Below are positions 15,779-23,278 of a stretch of 31,059 nt of DNA, piece by piece. The notes beneath the pieces were generated by a model. It was not told where the DNA came from. It worked only from the letters and a program-made list of their open reading frames with translations, and ran no database searches. The stretch lies in assembly GCA_035412805.1 (NCBI GenBank), contig DAONVO010000018.1, positions 1 through 31,059 of the forward strand, given 5' to 3'. The stretch's first letter is position 1. Each line of letters opens with the position of its first letter. This DNA is from DTU018 sp029550685 (lineage in GTDB: Bacteria; Bacillota; Syntrophomonadia; Syntrophomonadales; Syntrophomonadaceae). A program made the position numbers and the translations under genes.

Positions 15779-16693
15779 ATGGTATACCAGAACATAGGTG
15801 AACTGATCGGACGCACCCCTATTGTGCGTATAGATTCGCCAACTACATCTAACCTTGATTTGTTTATTAAACTGGAAAGCTTTAATCCAGGGGGAAGTGT
15901 TAAGGACAGGATCGCCCTGGGTATGATTCTGGATGCTGAGCAAAAGGGAAAACTGTTTCCCGGGGCTACCCTGATTGAACCTAGCAGCGGCAATACCGGC
16001 ATTGCTCTGGCTATGCTGGGCGCCACTCGGGGTTATAGGGTTATACTGGTTATGCCGGAAACCATGAGTATAGAAAGAAGACATCTTATGAAAGCTTATG
16101 GTGCTGAGATAGTTCTTACTCCTGGTGCCGAAGGAATGAGCGGTGCAGTACGCAAAGCCCAGGAATTGTGCCAGGAACATCCCGACTGGGTTATGCTGCA
16201 ACAGTTTGAGAACCCTGCTAATCCAGCCTTTCATTATCAAACTACCGGCCCTGAAATATACGAGGCGCTGGAGGGCCAGCTGGACTATTTGGTTTCCGGG
16301 GTAGGCACAGGGGGGACTCTTACCGGTGCGGGAAGATATCTTAAAGAAAGAATACCTGAACTTAAAGTAATAGCCGTGGAACCCTATGATTCTTCAGTTT
16401 TATCTGGAGAACCACCCGGTCCCCATCGTATTCAGGGAATAGGAGCAGGTTTTATTCCTCAAGTTCTTGATATTGAATTAATTGATCGGATCATCAGAGT
16501 GCGTAATGAAGAAGCTTTTGAGGCAGCTCGATCTCTAGCCAGAAAACAGGGAATCTTAGTGGGGATTTCGTCTGGGGCAGCAGTTTGGGCAGCATGGCAA
16601 ATTGCCCAACAGGCTTCTCCTGGTCAACGTATACTAGCTATTGCGCCAGATACCGGTGAACGCTATCTGAGTATGGATGTATTTGCTGATTAA
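15779..16693 (+). CDS. cysK: Cysteine synthase A (O-acetylserine sulfhydrylase)
   Basis: Makes cysteine from O-acetylserine and sulfide. The PLP lysine is Lys42 in NPGGSVKDR, the substrate loop is SSGNTG at 69-74, and the glycine-rich phosphate loop is GVGTGGT. The 304 aa matches CysK. GGAGGGG at 15766-15772 is ideally spaced. As last gene of the operon it provides the substrate for the desulfurase four genes upstream. A cystathionine beta-synthase-like role (OASS/CBS family) cannot be fully excluded. Confidence 0.95.
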   Translation: MVYQNIGELIGRTPIVRIDSPTTSNLDLFIKLESFNPGGSVKDRIALGMILDAEQKGKLFPGATLIEPSSGNTGIALAMLGATRGYRVILVMPETMSIERRHLMKAYGAEIVLTPGAEGMSGAVRKAQELCQEHPDWVMLQQFENPANPAFHYQTTGPEIYEALEGQLDYLVSGVGTGGTLTGAGRYLKERIPELKVIAVEPYDSSVLSGEPPGPHRIQGIGAGFIPQVLDIELIDRIIRVRNEEAFEAARSLARKQGILVGISSGAAVWAAWQIAQQASPGQRILAIAPDTGERYLSMDVFAD

Positions 16694-16728
16694 CCTGCGA
16701 AGTAATAATTGAGCAGTAATGTTAAAAT

Positions 16729-16790
16729 ATCACCACTTCTGTCTACTTGGCATATATTAAGATAGACTATTAAGAAGTGGTGATTTTTTT
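16729..16790 (+). terminator. Large terminator hairpin of the nadA-cysK operon
   Basis: A perfect 12-bp stem (ATCACCACTTCT at 16729-16740 with AGAAGTGGTGAT at 16773-16784) is followed by TTTTTT. The 32-nt interior has an additional GTCTA/TAGAC stem. The right arm also contains the spoVK ribosome site, and the left arm and interior hold a sporulation-type promoter. Confidence 0.85.
16731..16759 (+). promoter_or_regulatory. SigK-type sporulation promoter for spoVK
   Basis: CACC (16731-16734) fits the -35 mACm and CATATATTA (16751-16759) fits the -10 CATAnnnTA, separated by 16 bp as in SigK promoters. A start near 16766 would give a short leader with a free ribosome site. B. subtilis spoVK (spoVJ) is known to be driven by mother-cell sigma factors. 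No good SigE -35 is seen. Confidence 0.6.
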
Positions 16791-17685
16791 GGAAATCTCT
16801 ATGCGCTATAATGTCAGCAGTGCCAATAATACAGAGTATATTAATTCCGCATCCAATCCATTTCCTAAAACCGATGCTTTTAAGGAACTGGAGAGTTTAA
16901 TTGGATTAAAAGACGTAAAAAGGGTTCTCGCTGAGGTTACTGCCTTTTCCCTTATACAGTCCCGCCGCAGCCAAATGCAGCTTAAAGCTTGCCCTAATGC
17001 TCTGCATATGGTTTTCAAAGGTAATCCGGGTACCGGTAAAACTACCGTAGCTCGCATATTAGGACGCATATTTAAGGATATTGGCATCTTAAGCAAAGGG
17101 CAGCTGGTAGAAGTGGAGCGGGCGGATTTAGTGGGAGAATATATCGGTCATACTGCACAAAAAACCCGGGAAATGTTGAAAAAATCCCTGGGAGGAATTA
17201 TGTTTATTGACGAAGCCTATACTTTGGCTCAAGGCGGGGAAAAGGACTTCGGGCGCGAGGCGGTGGCAACCCTTGTAAAGGCTATGGAGGATCATCGTGA
17301 TAATTTAGTTATTATCCTGGCCGGCTATTCCTATGAAATGGATCGTTTCCTGCGTTCCAACCCCGGTCTGCGTTCTCGTTTTCCAATTCATATAGATTTT
17401 CCAGACTATAATGTAGAGGAACTTTTCTCAATTGCTATTCAGATGTATGCTGAAAGAGATTATGAATTAACCAGCGGCTGCCGCTGGAAATTAAAGAATC
17501 ACCTGCAGGAGTTTGTGCGCCAGCGGCACCCTCACAGCGGCAATGCCCGCTATGTGCGTAATCTGGTTGAAAAGTCCATTCGCTTGCAGGCCTTGCGCAT
17601 CATAGATCAAGAACCTTTGCGGCGTAAGGAACTGGTTACTATTGAGGAAGTAGACTTGCCTGATCCGGAAATATTAAGCAGTTAA
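16789..17685 (+). CDS. spoVK: Stage V sporulation protein K, AAA+ ATPase
   Basis: A CbbX/SpoVK-type AAA+ ATPase, in Bacillus needed for spore maturation in the mother cell. Walker A is GNPGTGKT at 78-85, Walker B is IMFIDEA with Asp141/Glu142, LAGYSYEM carries sensor 1, and NPGLRSRF supplies the arginine finger. The 298 aa fits the family. The TTG start at 16789 is 8 nt after the GG of the site AAGTGGTGAT (16775-16784); the ATG at 16801 is a shorter alternative. The position upstream of ynbB and glnA matches B. subtilis, although hflX (ynbA) is missing. Confidence 0.92.
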   Translation: MEISMRYNVSSANNTEYINSASNPFPKTDAFKELESLIGLKDVKRVLAEVTAFSLIQSRRSQMQLKACPNALHMVFKGNPGTGKTTVARILGRIFKDIGILSKGQLVEVERADLVGEYIGHTAQKTREMLKKSLGGIMFIDEAYTLAQGGEKDFGREAVATLVKAMEDHRDNLVIILAGYSYEMDRFLRSNPGLRSRFPIHIDFPDYNVEELFSIAIQMYAERDYELTSGCRWKLKNHLQEFVRQRHPHSGNARYVRNLVEKSIRLQALRIIDQEPLRRKELVTIEEVDLPDPEILSS

Positions 17686-17706
17686 GCTAGGAAGGTGGTA
17701 CAATTA

Positions 17707-18954
17707 TTGCAGTCAGCTAGATTAATAAAGCAGATAGAACAAAAACTGCGCGATAAATACCAGGAGTTGGAAGAGACCGCTTATATTAATCATATTCGAG
17801 TTTTACATTCGTTCCAACAGCATAGAATCCACGATATACATTTTCAATCTTCCTCTGGATATGGCTATGGTGACAGCGGGCGCGACACTTTGGAAAAGGT
17901 ATATGCTGACATTTTCCACGCAGAAAGTGCTCTGGTGCGTTCCCAAATTGTATCCGGCACTCATGCTATTTCTGCCTGTTTGTTTGGTCTGCTTAAACCT
18001 GGTGAACAATTGGTCTCAGCGGTGGGCCCCCCCTATGATACTCTCAAAAGGGTAATCGGTTCTGAAAAACCATTGCCGGGCAGCCTGACAGATAGGGGTA
18101 TCATCTACAAGGAAGTGCCTCTTACACCAGATTTAAAAGCGAATCTCAAATTATTACCTGATTACATAACCCCCCAGACGCGAATGGTATTGATTCAAAG
18201 GTCAAGAGGCTATAGTCTTCGTCCGGCTGTGGATTTGAATACTATTAAGGAAATGGTAACAGCCATTCGTTCGTGTAATGCAGATACCATAATAATGGTA
18301 GATAATTGTTATGGTGAATTTGTTAACACTGTGGAGCCAACTGACTGTGGAGTTGACTTAATGGCGGGTTCACTTATTAAAAATCCGGGAGGAGGATTGG
18401 CTGTATCCGGCGGTTACATCGTTGGCAAGAGCCAACTGGTAGATCAGGTTGCTGATTATCTTACCGCTCCCGGTCTGGGCAGGGAATTAGGGGCCAGTTT
18501 GGGACAGAATCGTCTATTATATCAGGGATTGTTTATGGCTCCTCATACTGTACTGCAAGCTCTTAAAGGAGCGGTGTTAGCCGCAGCAGTTTTTGAAAAC
18601 CTTGGTTTTGAAGTAAGCCCTGGCTGGTCAGAAGAACGTTCAGATATTGTACAAGCTGTTATCCTCAGAAACCCTGAGCAAATTAGACAGTTTTGCCAGA
18701 TTGTCCAGCAATCATCACCGGTGGACAGCGATGTGCATTTGGAATTTGCAAATGTGCCAGGTTATTCTGACCAGATTATTATGGCTGCCGGAACCTTTAT
18801 ACAGGGTTCATCTATCGAGCTATCCTGCGATGCTCCTCTGAGACCTCCTTATGCTGTTTTTATGCAGGGTGGCCTCAGTTATGAACATGTCCGTTATGTA
18901 GTAGAACGCTTGGTAGAAGAATTTGCAGGCAGTAAGGAGAATCATTATGGATAA
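17707..18954 (+). CDS. YnbB-like PLP enzyme (methionine gamma-lyase / 'aluminium resistance' family)
   Basis: A fold-type I PLP enzyme of 415 aa from the family annotated as YnbB, aluminium resistance protein or methionine gamma-lyase family. The PLP lysine is probably Lys225 in AGSLIKNPGGG. The GYGYGDSGRDTLE and SGTHAIS segments near residues 53-84 are typical. The TTG at 17707 follows AGGAAGG (17689-17695); a GTG at 17695 overlaps that site. The reaction in vivo is not settled for this family; carbon-sulfur lyase activity on a cysteine or methionine derivative is the usual guess. It overlaps the DUF456 gene by 8 nt. Confidence 0.88.
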   Translation: MQSARLIKQIEQKLRDKYQELEETAYINHIRVLHSFQQHRIHDIHFQSSSGYGYGDSGRDTLEKVYADIFHAESALVRSQIVSGTHAISACLFGLLKPGEQLVSAVGPPYDTLKRVIGSEKPLPGSLTDRGIIYKEVPLTPDLKANLKLLPDYITPQTRMVLIQRSRGYSLRPAVDLNTIKEMVTAIRSCNADTIIMVDNCYGEFVNTVEPTDCGVDLMAGSLIKNPGGGLAVSGGYIVGKSQLVDQVADYLTAPGLGRELGASLGQNRLLYQGLFMAPHTVLQALKGAVLAAAVFENLGFEVSPGWSEERSDIVQAVILRNPEQIRQFCQIVQQSSPVDSDVHLEFANVPGYSDQIIMAAGTFIQGSSIELSCDAPLRPPYAVFMQGGLSYEHVRYVVERLVEEFAGSKENHYG

Positions 18955-19426
18955 TGTGGTATTAATTCTGGTGATTATTGCCATGGTTATTGGTGCCGCT
19001 GGAACCGTATTGCCGGTACTACCTGGTATTCCGTTCATATTTGCGGCAATTATATGTTATGGTTGGTTTGAAGGTTTTCACGTAATTACCCCTAATTACT
19101 TGATAATTTTGGGAATACTAACCCTGCTATCCATGTTATTCAGCTATCTGGCCACGGTATTGGGAGCTCGACATTTTGGCTCCGGTAAATGGGGAAGCAT
19201 AGGAGCTGTTATAGGGTTGGTTTTAGGACTATTTCTCTTTCCGCCCCTGGGTTTGCTAGTAGGTCCTTTATTAGGAGCGTATCTAGGTGAATACTTAAGC
19301 CAAAAGGATTCCGTGCAAGCCTTCCGAGCAGCAGTGGGAGCCTTAATCGGATTGTTTTCAGGAATAGTATTCAATCTTTTGATAGCTTTGGGTATGATTG
19401 TCTCCTTCTTAGTAAAAGTGTTTTGA
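18947..19426 (+). CDS. DUF456 membrane protein
   Basis: A 159-aa integral membrane protein with four or five hydrophobic segments and repeated glycine-rich patches (GAVIGLVLGLFLFPPLGLLVGPLLGAYLGE region, about residues 88-117; PVLPGIPFI near the N-terminus), the DUF456 pattern. The ATG at 18947 has AAGGAG at 18934-18939 and overlaps the end of the ynbB-like gene. Function is unknown. It occupies the place that glnR holds in B. subtilis, but has no resemblance to a regulator. Confidence 0.85.
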   Translation: MDNVVLILVIIAMVIGAAGTVLPVLPGIPFIFAAIICYGWFEGFHVITPNYLIILGILTLLSMLFSYLATVLGARHFGSGKWGSIGAVIGLVLGLFLFPPLGLLVGPLLGAYLGEYLSQKDSVQAFRAAVGALIGLFSGIVFNLLIALGMIVSFLVKVF

Positions 19427-19450
19427 TTGCGGGACAACCTGATATATGTT
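19423..19450 (+). promoter_or_regulatory. Possible promoter of glnA
   Basis: TTGATT (19423-19428) and TATGTT (19445-19450) are 16 bp apart and start at the stop codon of the DUF456 gene. No GlnR-type palindrome is evident. glnA could also be read from spoVK. Confidence 0.35.
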
Positions 19451-19496
19451 AATCTATTGAAATTAAACCAGCCTGTTTGTTTTTGGAGGGATCATA

Positions 19497-20825
19497 TTGG
19501 ACAAGGAATCCATCTTACGTATCGCTGCTGACAATGATGTAAAGTTTATTAGACTACAATTTACCGATATCCTGGGGGTAATGAAAAGCATCTCTATTAC
19601 CGTTGATCAACTTGAAAAGGCTCTGGATGGCGAGTTGATGTTTGACGGTTCTTCTATCGAAGGCTTTGTCCGTATTGAAGAATCAGATATGTACCTGCGG
19701 CCAGATCCCGACACATTTCTGATATTACCCTGGAACAACTCAACTTCTTCCGGTAAAACCGCCCGGTTGATCTGCGACATTTACGATCCTGACAATAAAC
19801 CCTTCGAAGGATCGCCACGGTATGCTCTGAAAAAAGTGCTGCAAGAAGCCAAAGCAATGGGATATACCATGTATGTTGGGCCCGAACCGGAATTTTTCCT
19901 ATTTCAATTAAATGAAAATGGTGTCCCCACCCTGGAGACTAATGATAAAGCCGGTTATTTTGATTTGCCACCGGTTGATAAGGGTGAGGATGCCCGGCGG
20001 GATATGGTGGAAACTCTGCAAAGCATGGGCTTTGAGATCGAAGCCTCCCATCATGAAGTAGCTCCGGGACAGCACGAGATTGACTTCAAGTATCAAGAGG
20101 CTCTGACCACTGCAGACAGCATTGTTACTTTCCGCATTGTAGTTCGCACGGTGGCACAGCAACATGGTCTCCATGCCACTTTTATGCCCAAACCTATTTA
20201 TGGTATTGCTGGTTCGGGTATGCATCTCCATGTTTCACTTTTTAAGGATGATGTAAACGCTTTTTACGATCCGACTGCTGAAGACGGATTAAGTGAGGTG
20301 TGCCGCAGTTTCCTGGCAGGAGTATTAAAACATGCCCGGGCTATTTCGGCCATTACCAGCCCCACAGTTAATTCCTACAAAAGGTTGGTACCTGGCTACG
20401 AAGCGCCGGTATATATTGCCTGGTCCTATCGTAACCGCAGTCCGCTAATCCGTATCCCGGCCAGGCGGGGTATTGGTACTCGCATTGAATTGCGCAATCC
20501 CGATCCTACTTGCAACCCGTATTTAGGATTGGCTGTGGTGCTTAAAGCTGGCCTGGAAGGTATACGTTCCCATCTAAAACCCCCGGCACCAGTTGAGCAG
20601 AATATTTATGAAATGGACCTGGCTACCCGTAAAATGAATAATATTGAATCCCTTCCGGAAAACCTGTATGAAGCTATTAATGAACTGCGCCAGGATAAGC
20701 TGATCCAGGAGGCATTAGGGGAACATATTTTCTCTCGCTTTGTTCTGGCTAAAATCAAAGAATGGGAGCATTACAGCTCCCGGGTTTATGACTGGGAAAT
20801 CAACGAGTACCTGGAAAAATTCTAA
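19497..20825 (+). CDS. glnA: Glutamine synthetase type I (GSI-alpha)
   Basis: Forms glutamine from glutamate, ammonia and ATP as a dodecamer. The 442 aa, the Arg59 of SIEGFVRIEESDMYL (the counterpart of B. subtilis Arg62, which senses glutamine) and the lack of the 25-residue insertion all indicate the GSI-alpha type, which is controlled by feedback and not by adenylylation. Active-site segments include GPEPEFFLF, SHHEVAPGQHEID, GSGMHLHVSL and RIPARRGIGTRIELRNPD. The TTG start at 19497 has GGAGGG at 19485-19490. It ends before convergent lexA, with a hairpin/MITE spacer between. Confidence 0.97.
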   Translation: MDKESILRIAADNDVKFIRLQFTDILGVMKSISITVDQLEKALDGELMFDGSSIEGFVRIEESDMYLRPDPDTFLILPWNNSTSSGKTARLICDIYDPDNKPFEGSPRYALKKVLQEAKAMGYTMYVGPEPEFFLFQLNENGVPTLETNDKAGYFDLPPVDKGEDARRDMVETLQSMGFEIEASHHEVAPGQHEIDFKYQEALTTADSIVTFRIVVRTVAQQHGLHATFMPKPIYGIAGSGMHLHVSLFKDDVNAFYDPTAEDGLSEVCRSFLAGVLKHARAISAITSPTVNSYKRLVPGYEAPVYIAWSYRNRSPLIRIPARRGIGTRIELRNPDPTCNPYLGLAVVLKAGLEGIRSHLKPPAPVEQNIYEMDLATRKMNNIESLPENLYEAINELRQDKLIQEALGEHIFSRFVLAKIKEWEHYSSRVYDWEINEYLEKF

Positions 20826-20842
20826 GCAGTCCTTTCAACATT

Positions 20843-20863
20843 AAGAGGCCTTTTAGGCCTCTT
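20843..20863 (+). terminator. Hairpin after glnA, first copy
   Basis: AAGAGGCCT and AGGCCTCTT enclose a TTT loop, a perfect 9-bp stem 17 bases after the glnA stop. It has no T-run of its own: the sequence continues directly into the inverted-repeat end of the element at 20864. A near-identical hairpin with a T-run lies on the far side (21065-21089). Confidence 0.55.
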
Positions 20864-21062
20864 CAGCGTGTCAAAAAAGCTATCAGAAGTTGGGTATTTG
20901 AGATTGCCACGCCCCTTTGGGGCTCGCAATGACCCAAACGATGGCTTCCGGTTCTGTCATCGGCCGTTCCGGCACTACCGATGTTCACTATCGTTCACGG
21001 CTAATGTTGCGAGGAGCATAGCGACGTGGCGATCTCTTTAAATGGACTTCTTCGACAGTCTG
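20864..21062. mobile_element. MITE-like non-coding element, about 199 bp
   Basis: Its ends are imperfect inverted repeats: CAGCGTGTCAAAAAAG at 20864-20879 and CTTCTTCGACAGTCTG at 21047-21062 (12 of 16 matching). Inside are a hairpin GAGATTGCC...GGCTCGCAA (20900-20929) and a second hairpin unit (21007-21036). Both recur elsewhere in the window. The right 73 bases recur in reverse orientation at 30987-31059. A 17-bp hairpin (16 of 17 identical) flanks it on both sides. There is no coding capacity. Confidence 0.6.
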
Positions 21063-21064
21063 AG

Positions 21065-21089
21065 GAGGCCTGTTAGGCCTCATTTTTAT
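21065..21089 (+). terminator. Terminator, second copy of the glnA hairpin
   Basis: GAGGCCT and AGGCCTC enclose GTT and are followed by ATTTTTATC, a proper plus-strand intrinsic terminator. It differs by one base from the hairpin at 20845-20861, and so looks like the duplicated or split glnA terminator. It lies three bases from the lexA stop. Confidence 0.7.
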
Positions 21090-21091
21090 CT

Positions 21092-21697
21092 TTATATCTT
21101 GCGCATAAGGCCGGTTACTTTACCAAGGATTTGAGCCTGAGGAACATAAAAGGGTTCCATAGAGCTGTTCTCAGGGCGCAGTTCAATATGGTCGCTGTGG
21201 AAATAAATGCGCTTAACGGTGGCTTCATCTTCCATCATAGCTACCACTATATCCCCATTATTGGCTTGATTTTGCTGGCGGACAATGAGATAATCCCCAT
21301 CCAAAATACCGGCTTCAATCATACTGTCGCCTTTAACCTTCAACAGAAAATGTGTACCGTAGCCAACCATTTCAGTAGGGACGGACAGATAGGCTTCGAT
21401 ATTCTGTTCGGCAAAAATAGGGGTGCCTGCGGCCACACTCCCAACCAAAGGCAGGGATAAGGCATTACTCAATGTTGCAGAATCGCTATCGTCAACGGGT
21501 ATAATGGCCCTGGGTTTTGTGGGATCCTTACGAATAAGGCCCATTTCCTCCAGCTGGACTAAATAAGCATGAACCGTAGAACTAGACCTAAGCCCCACTG
21601 CTTCTCCGATTTCACGAACTGAAGGAGGATAACCATTATTCTTTATACACTGGCGAATATAATCAAGTATTTGCTGTTGGCGTTCAGTTAGCTGCAT
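21092..21697 (-). CDS. lexA: SOS repressor LexA
   Basis: Represses DNA-damage genes and self-cleaves when bound to RecA filaments. The winged helix-turn-helix occupies residues 1-65 (PPSVREIGEAVGLRSSSTVHAYL). The cleavage bond is Ala90-Gly91 (SVAAGTPIF), and the catalytic dyad is Ser125 (KGDSM) and Lys162 (ATVKRIY). The protein is 201 aa. A TTG at 21706 abuts the GGGAAGG site, so the ATG at 21697, 9-10 nt from it, is preferred. It is expressed from its own promoter with a LexA box (21736-21775). Confidence 0.96.
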   Translation of the reverse strand: MQLTERQQQILDYIRQCIKNNGYPPSVREIGEAVGLRSSSTVHAYLVQLEEMGLIRKDPTKPRAIIPVDDSDSATLSNALSLPLVGSVAAGTPIFAEQNIEAYLSVPTEMVGYGTHFLLKVKGDSMIEAGILDGDYLIVRQQNQANNGDIVVAMMEDEATVKRIYFHSDHIELRPENSSMEPFYVPQAQILGKVTGLMRKI

Positions 21698-21735
21698 TTT
21701 TACCAACCTTCCCTTATTTCACAAGCTTTGCCAAC

Positions 21736-21775
21736 ATTATAACATCACAAATTGTCTAATACAAACATTCGTTTG
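21736..21775 (-). promoter_or_regulatory. lexA promoter with LexA (SOS) box
   Basis: On the minus strand, TTGTAT (21759-21764) and TATAAT (21736-21741) are 17 bp apart. The palindrome CAAACGAATGTTTG (21762-21775) overlaps the -35 and matches the Gram-positive box CGAACnnnnGTTCG except for one symmetric change in each half. It begins just past the stop of the upstream ttcA-like gene. It implies autorepression. Confidence 0.85.
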
Positions 21776-21776
21776 C

Positions 21777-22499
21777 TCAGTGCCAAAATGCAGATGGTCC
21801 TACTTTTTCAATAGCCGACAAAAACCGGCGGCGAGCGCCGGGAAACTGCTGTTCCAATAGTTTTAGCAATTCGGCTACTTCAGTTCTTTTTGTAGCTCCA
21901 TCTGCCGGGCACCGGTTTTTTATTACCGGTAACTGCAGGGATTCGACCAGCAATTTTATATCCCTTTCTTCTACATATATCAAGGGTCGAATCACGGTGA
22001 TGTCTACACGGCTGAGCCAGGTTTTAGGAGTAAAAACCTGATAACGTCCTTCAAAGATAATGGACATCAGTAGGGTAGTAACCACATCATCCAAGTGATG
22101 ACCCAAGGCAACTTTGTTACATCCATGCTCTTTGCTGAGTCTATTCAAGGCTCCCCTGCGCATATTCGCACACAGGGAACAGGGATGTCGTTCTTCCTTA
22201 ACCTGAAATACTACTTCGCCAATATTAGTTTTCTGAATTACTAAATCCAGACCAATATGGGCGCAGAATTCCTCAAGGGGTTTGGTCTCATTACCCCAGC
22301 CTAAATCTATATAGATAGGGACCAAATCAAACATTAAAGGAGTATACTGCCGCAGGAGGTTTAACATATATAGCAGAGTAACACTGTCTTTTCCTCCTGA
22401 CATGCCTACCGCCACCCGGTCACCATATTCGATTAAGTTGTATTTGAGGTTAGCATCCCTGACTTGTCCGAATATCAGCTTTGTACGCCGGTTACTCAT
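21777..22499 (-). CDS. TtcA-family tRNA thiolation enzyme (PP-loop ATPase)
   Basis: An N-type ATP pyrophosphatase of 240 aa with PP-loop SGGKDS at 34-39 and the TtcA cysteines: PCSLC (Cys107, Cys110) and NRCPADG (Cys197), which bind a [4Fe-4S] cluster in TtcA. GHHLDDV at 133-139 is also typical. TtcA makes 2-thiocytidine at tRNA position 32. The closest relatives in Firmicutes are often annotated only as the TtcA family, so the exact base is an inference. The ATG at 22499 follows AAAGGCGG. The stop lies two bases from the LexA box, so lexA has separate control. Confidence 0.86.
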   Translation of the reverse strand: MSNRRTKLIFGQVRDANLKYNLIEYGDRVAVGMSGGKDSVTLLYMLNLLRQYTPLMFDLVPIYIDLGWGNETKPLEEFCAHIGLDLVIQKTNIGEVVFQVKEERHPCSLCANMRRGALNRLSKEHGCNKVALGHHLDDVVTTLLMSIIFEGRYQVFTPKTWLSRVDITVIRPLIYVEERDIKLLVESLQLPVIKNRCPADGATKRTEVAELLKLLEQQFPGARRRFLSAIEKVGPSAFWH

Positions 22500-22562
22500 G
22501 TCTACCGCCTTTTTGATATCGTTTTTCGTATTATTGCTGTAAAAACACCTGTCACCTGAGCC

Positions 22563-22647
22563 GTAGCGGAAACTTTAGTTTCCACTACACCAAGAAAGAA
22601 AGATTCGCAGCGGAACTTTAGCTTCCGCTGGGAGGCTAAAGCCTCCC
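22563..22647. repeat. Three consecutive hairpin repeats
   Basis: Hairpin 1 (22563-22588) has stem GGAAACT/AGTTTCC with outer GTAG/CTAC. Hairpin 2 (22608-22630) has CAGCGGAA/TTCCGCTG. Hairpin 3 (22630-22647) has GGGAGGCT/AGCCTCCC with a two-base loop. All three are variants of one theme (purine stem, CTTTAG or CTAAAG centre), as in REP-like families. They lie upstream of the ttcA-like gene. Confidence 0.7.
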
Positions 22648-22663
22648 CTACGTCTGGAGGGTA

Positions 22664-22900
22664 TTTTCATTCATCGTGGTCTGTACCACAGGTGATAATT
22701 GCTGGGAAAATAGCCCTCTCTGTGTCATCGCGAGGAGCGGAGCGACGTGGCGATCTCGAACGAGAGTCACAGTCAAGTTGCATGAGATTGCCACGCCCCT
22801 TTGGGGCTCGCAACATTAATAGCAACCGAAGGGAGCATCAGAAGTGCCGGAACGGCCAATGACACGAAAGATGGCTTTTCATTCATCGTGATTTGTTCTA
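22664..22900. repeat. Composite interspersed repeat (BIME-like)
   Basis: It holds a unit CGCGAGGAGC...GGCGATCTC (22729-22757) facing a unit GAGATTGCC...GCTCGCAA (22784-22813). The CGTGGCGATCTC and GAGATTGCCACG arms can pair, so the whole may form a cruciform. The second unit is identical over 30 bases to 20900-20929. It is bracketed by a diverged direct repeat whose 15-base core begins at 22664 and 22876. Confidence 0.65.
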
Positions 22901-23248
22901 CTGATAACAATTGTTGTGAAGATAACTCTCAATCTATTTATACAGCAATTTTCCCCAGTAAAAAAGGCCACAGTAAATATAATGCTCTCCCGGATTTAGA
23001 GGAGGCTTTAGCTAGATTTGGCAGCGACTGAAACGAGCACCGGTAGGGCCGGAACCGCCAATATTAATTGTAGCTGCTAAATGCGCCGGTTATCCACGCA
23101 GAGGCCCCCGTCAAATATACTGATGCTAAAACTTCAGCTACCGGACCAAGGTGCTATTATTATACAAGCAGCGTCCAGGTACAGCCAAATGGAAATGGAG
23201 CCTTAGTTTTTTCGCTAAGCTGTGTATTATTGCGGGCTGGGGGTTAAT

Positions 23249-23278
23249 ACAAAATAATACCCCCTCACAATGAGGGGG
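23249..23278 (-). terminator. Terminator of glcD-glcF
   Basis: Read on the minus strand, CCCCCTCA and TGAGGGGG enclose TTG and are followed by TATTATTTTG. It starts eight bases after the glcF stop. Confidence 0.85.

Noticed and set aside
15653..16240. Long minus-strand frame (195 codons) under mnmA and cysK
   Set aside because: It is antisense to two genes with complete catalytic motifs; no start signal or recognisable domain.
21131..21460. Plus-strand frame of 109 codons under lexA
   Set aside because: It is antisense to LexA, whose dyad and cleavage site are intact.
22801..23031. Open frame of 76 codons on the plus strand
   Set aside because: It begins inside an interspersed hairpin repeat, has no ribosome site and shares its middle with a second non-coding copy of the repeat. 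Residual coding ancestry is possible, but not shown.
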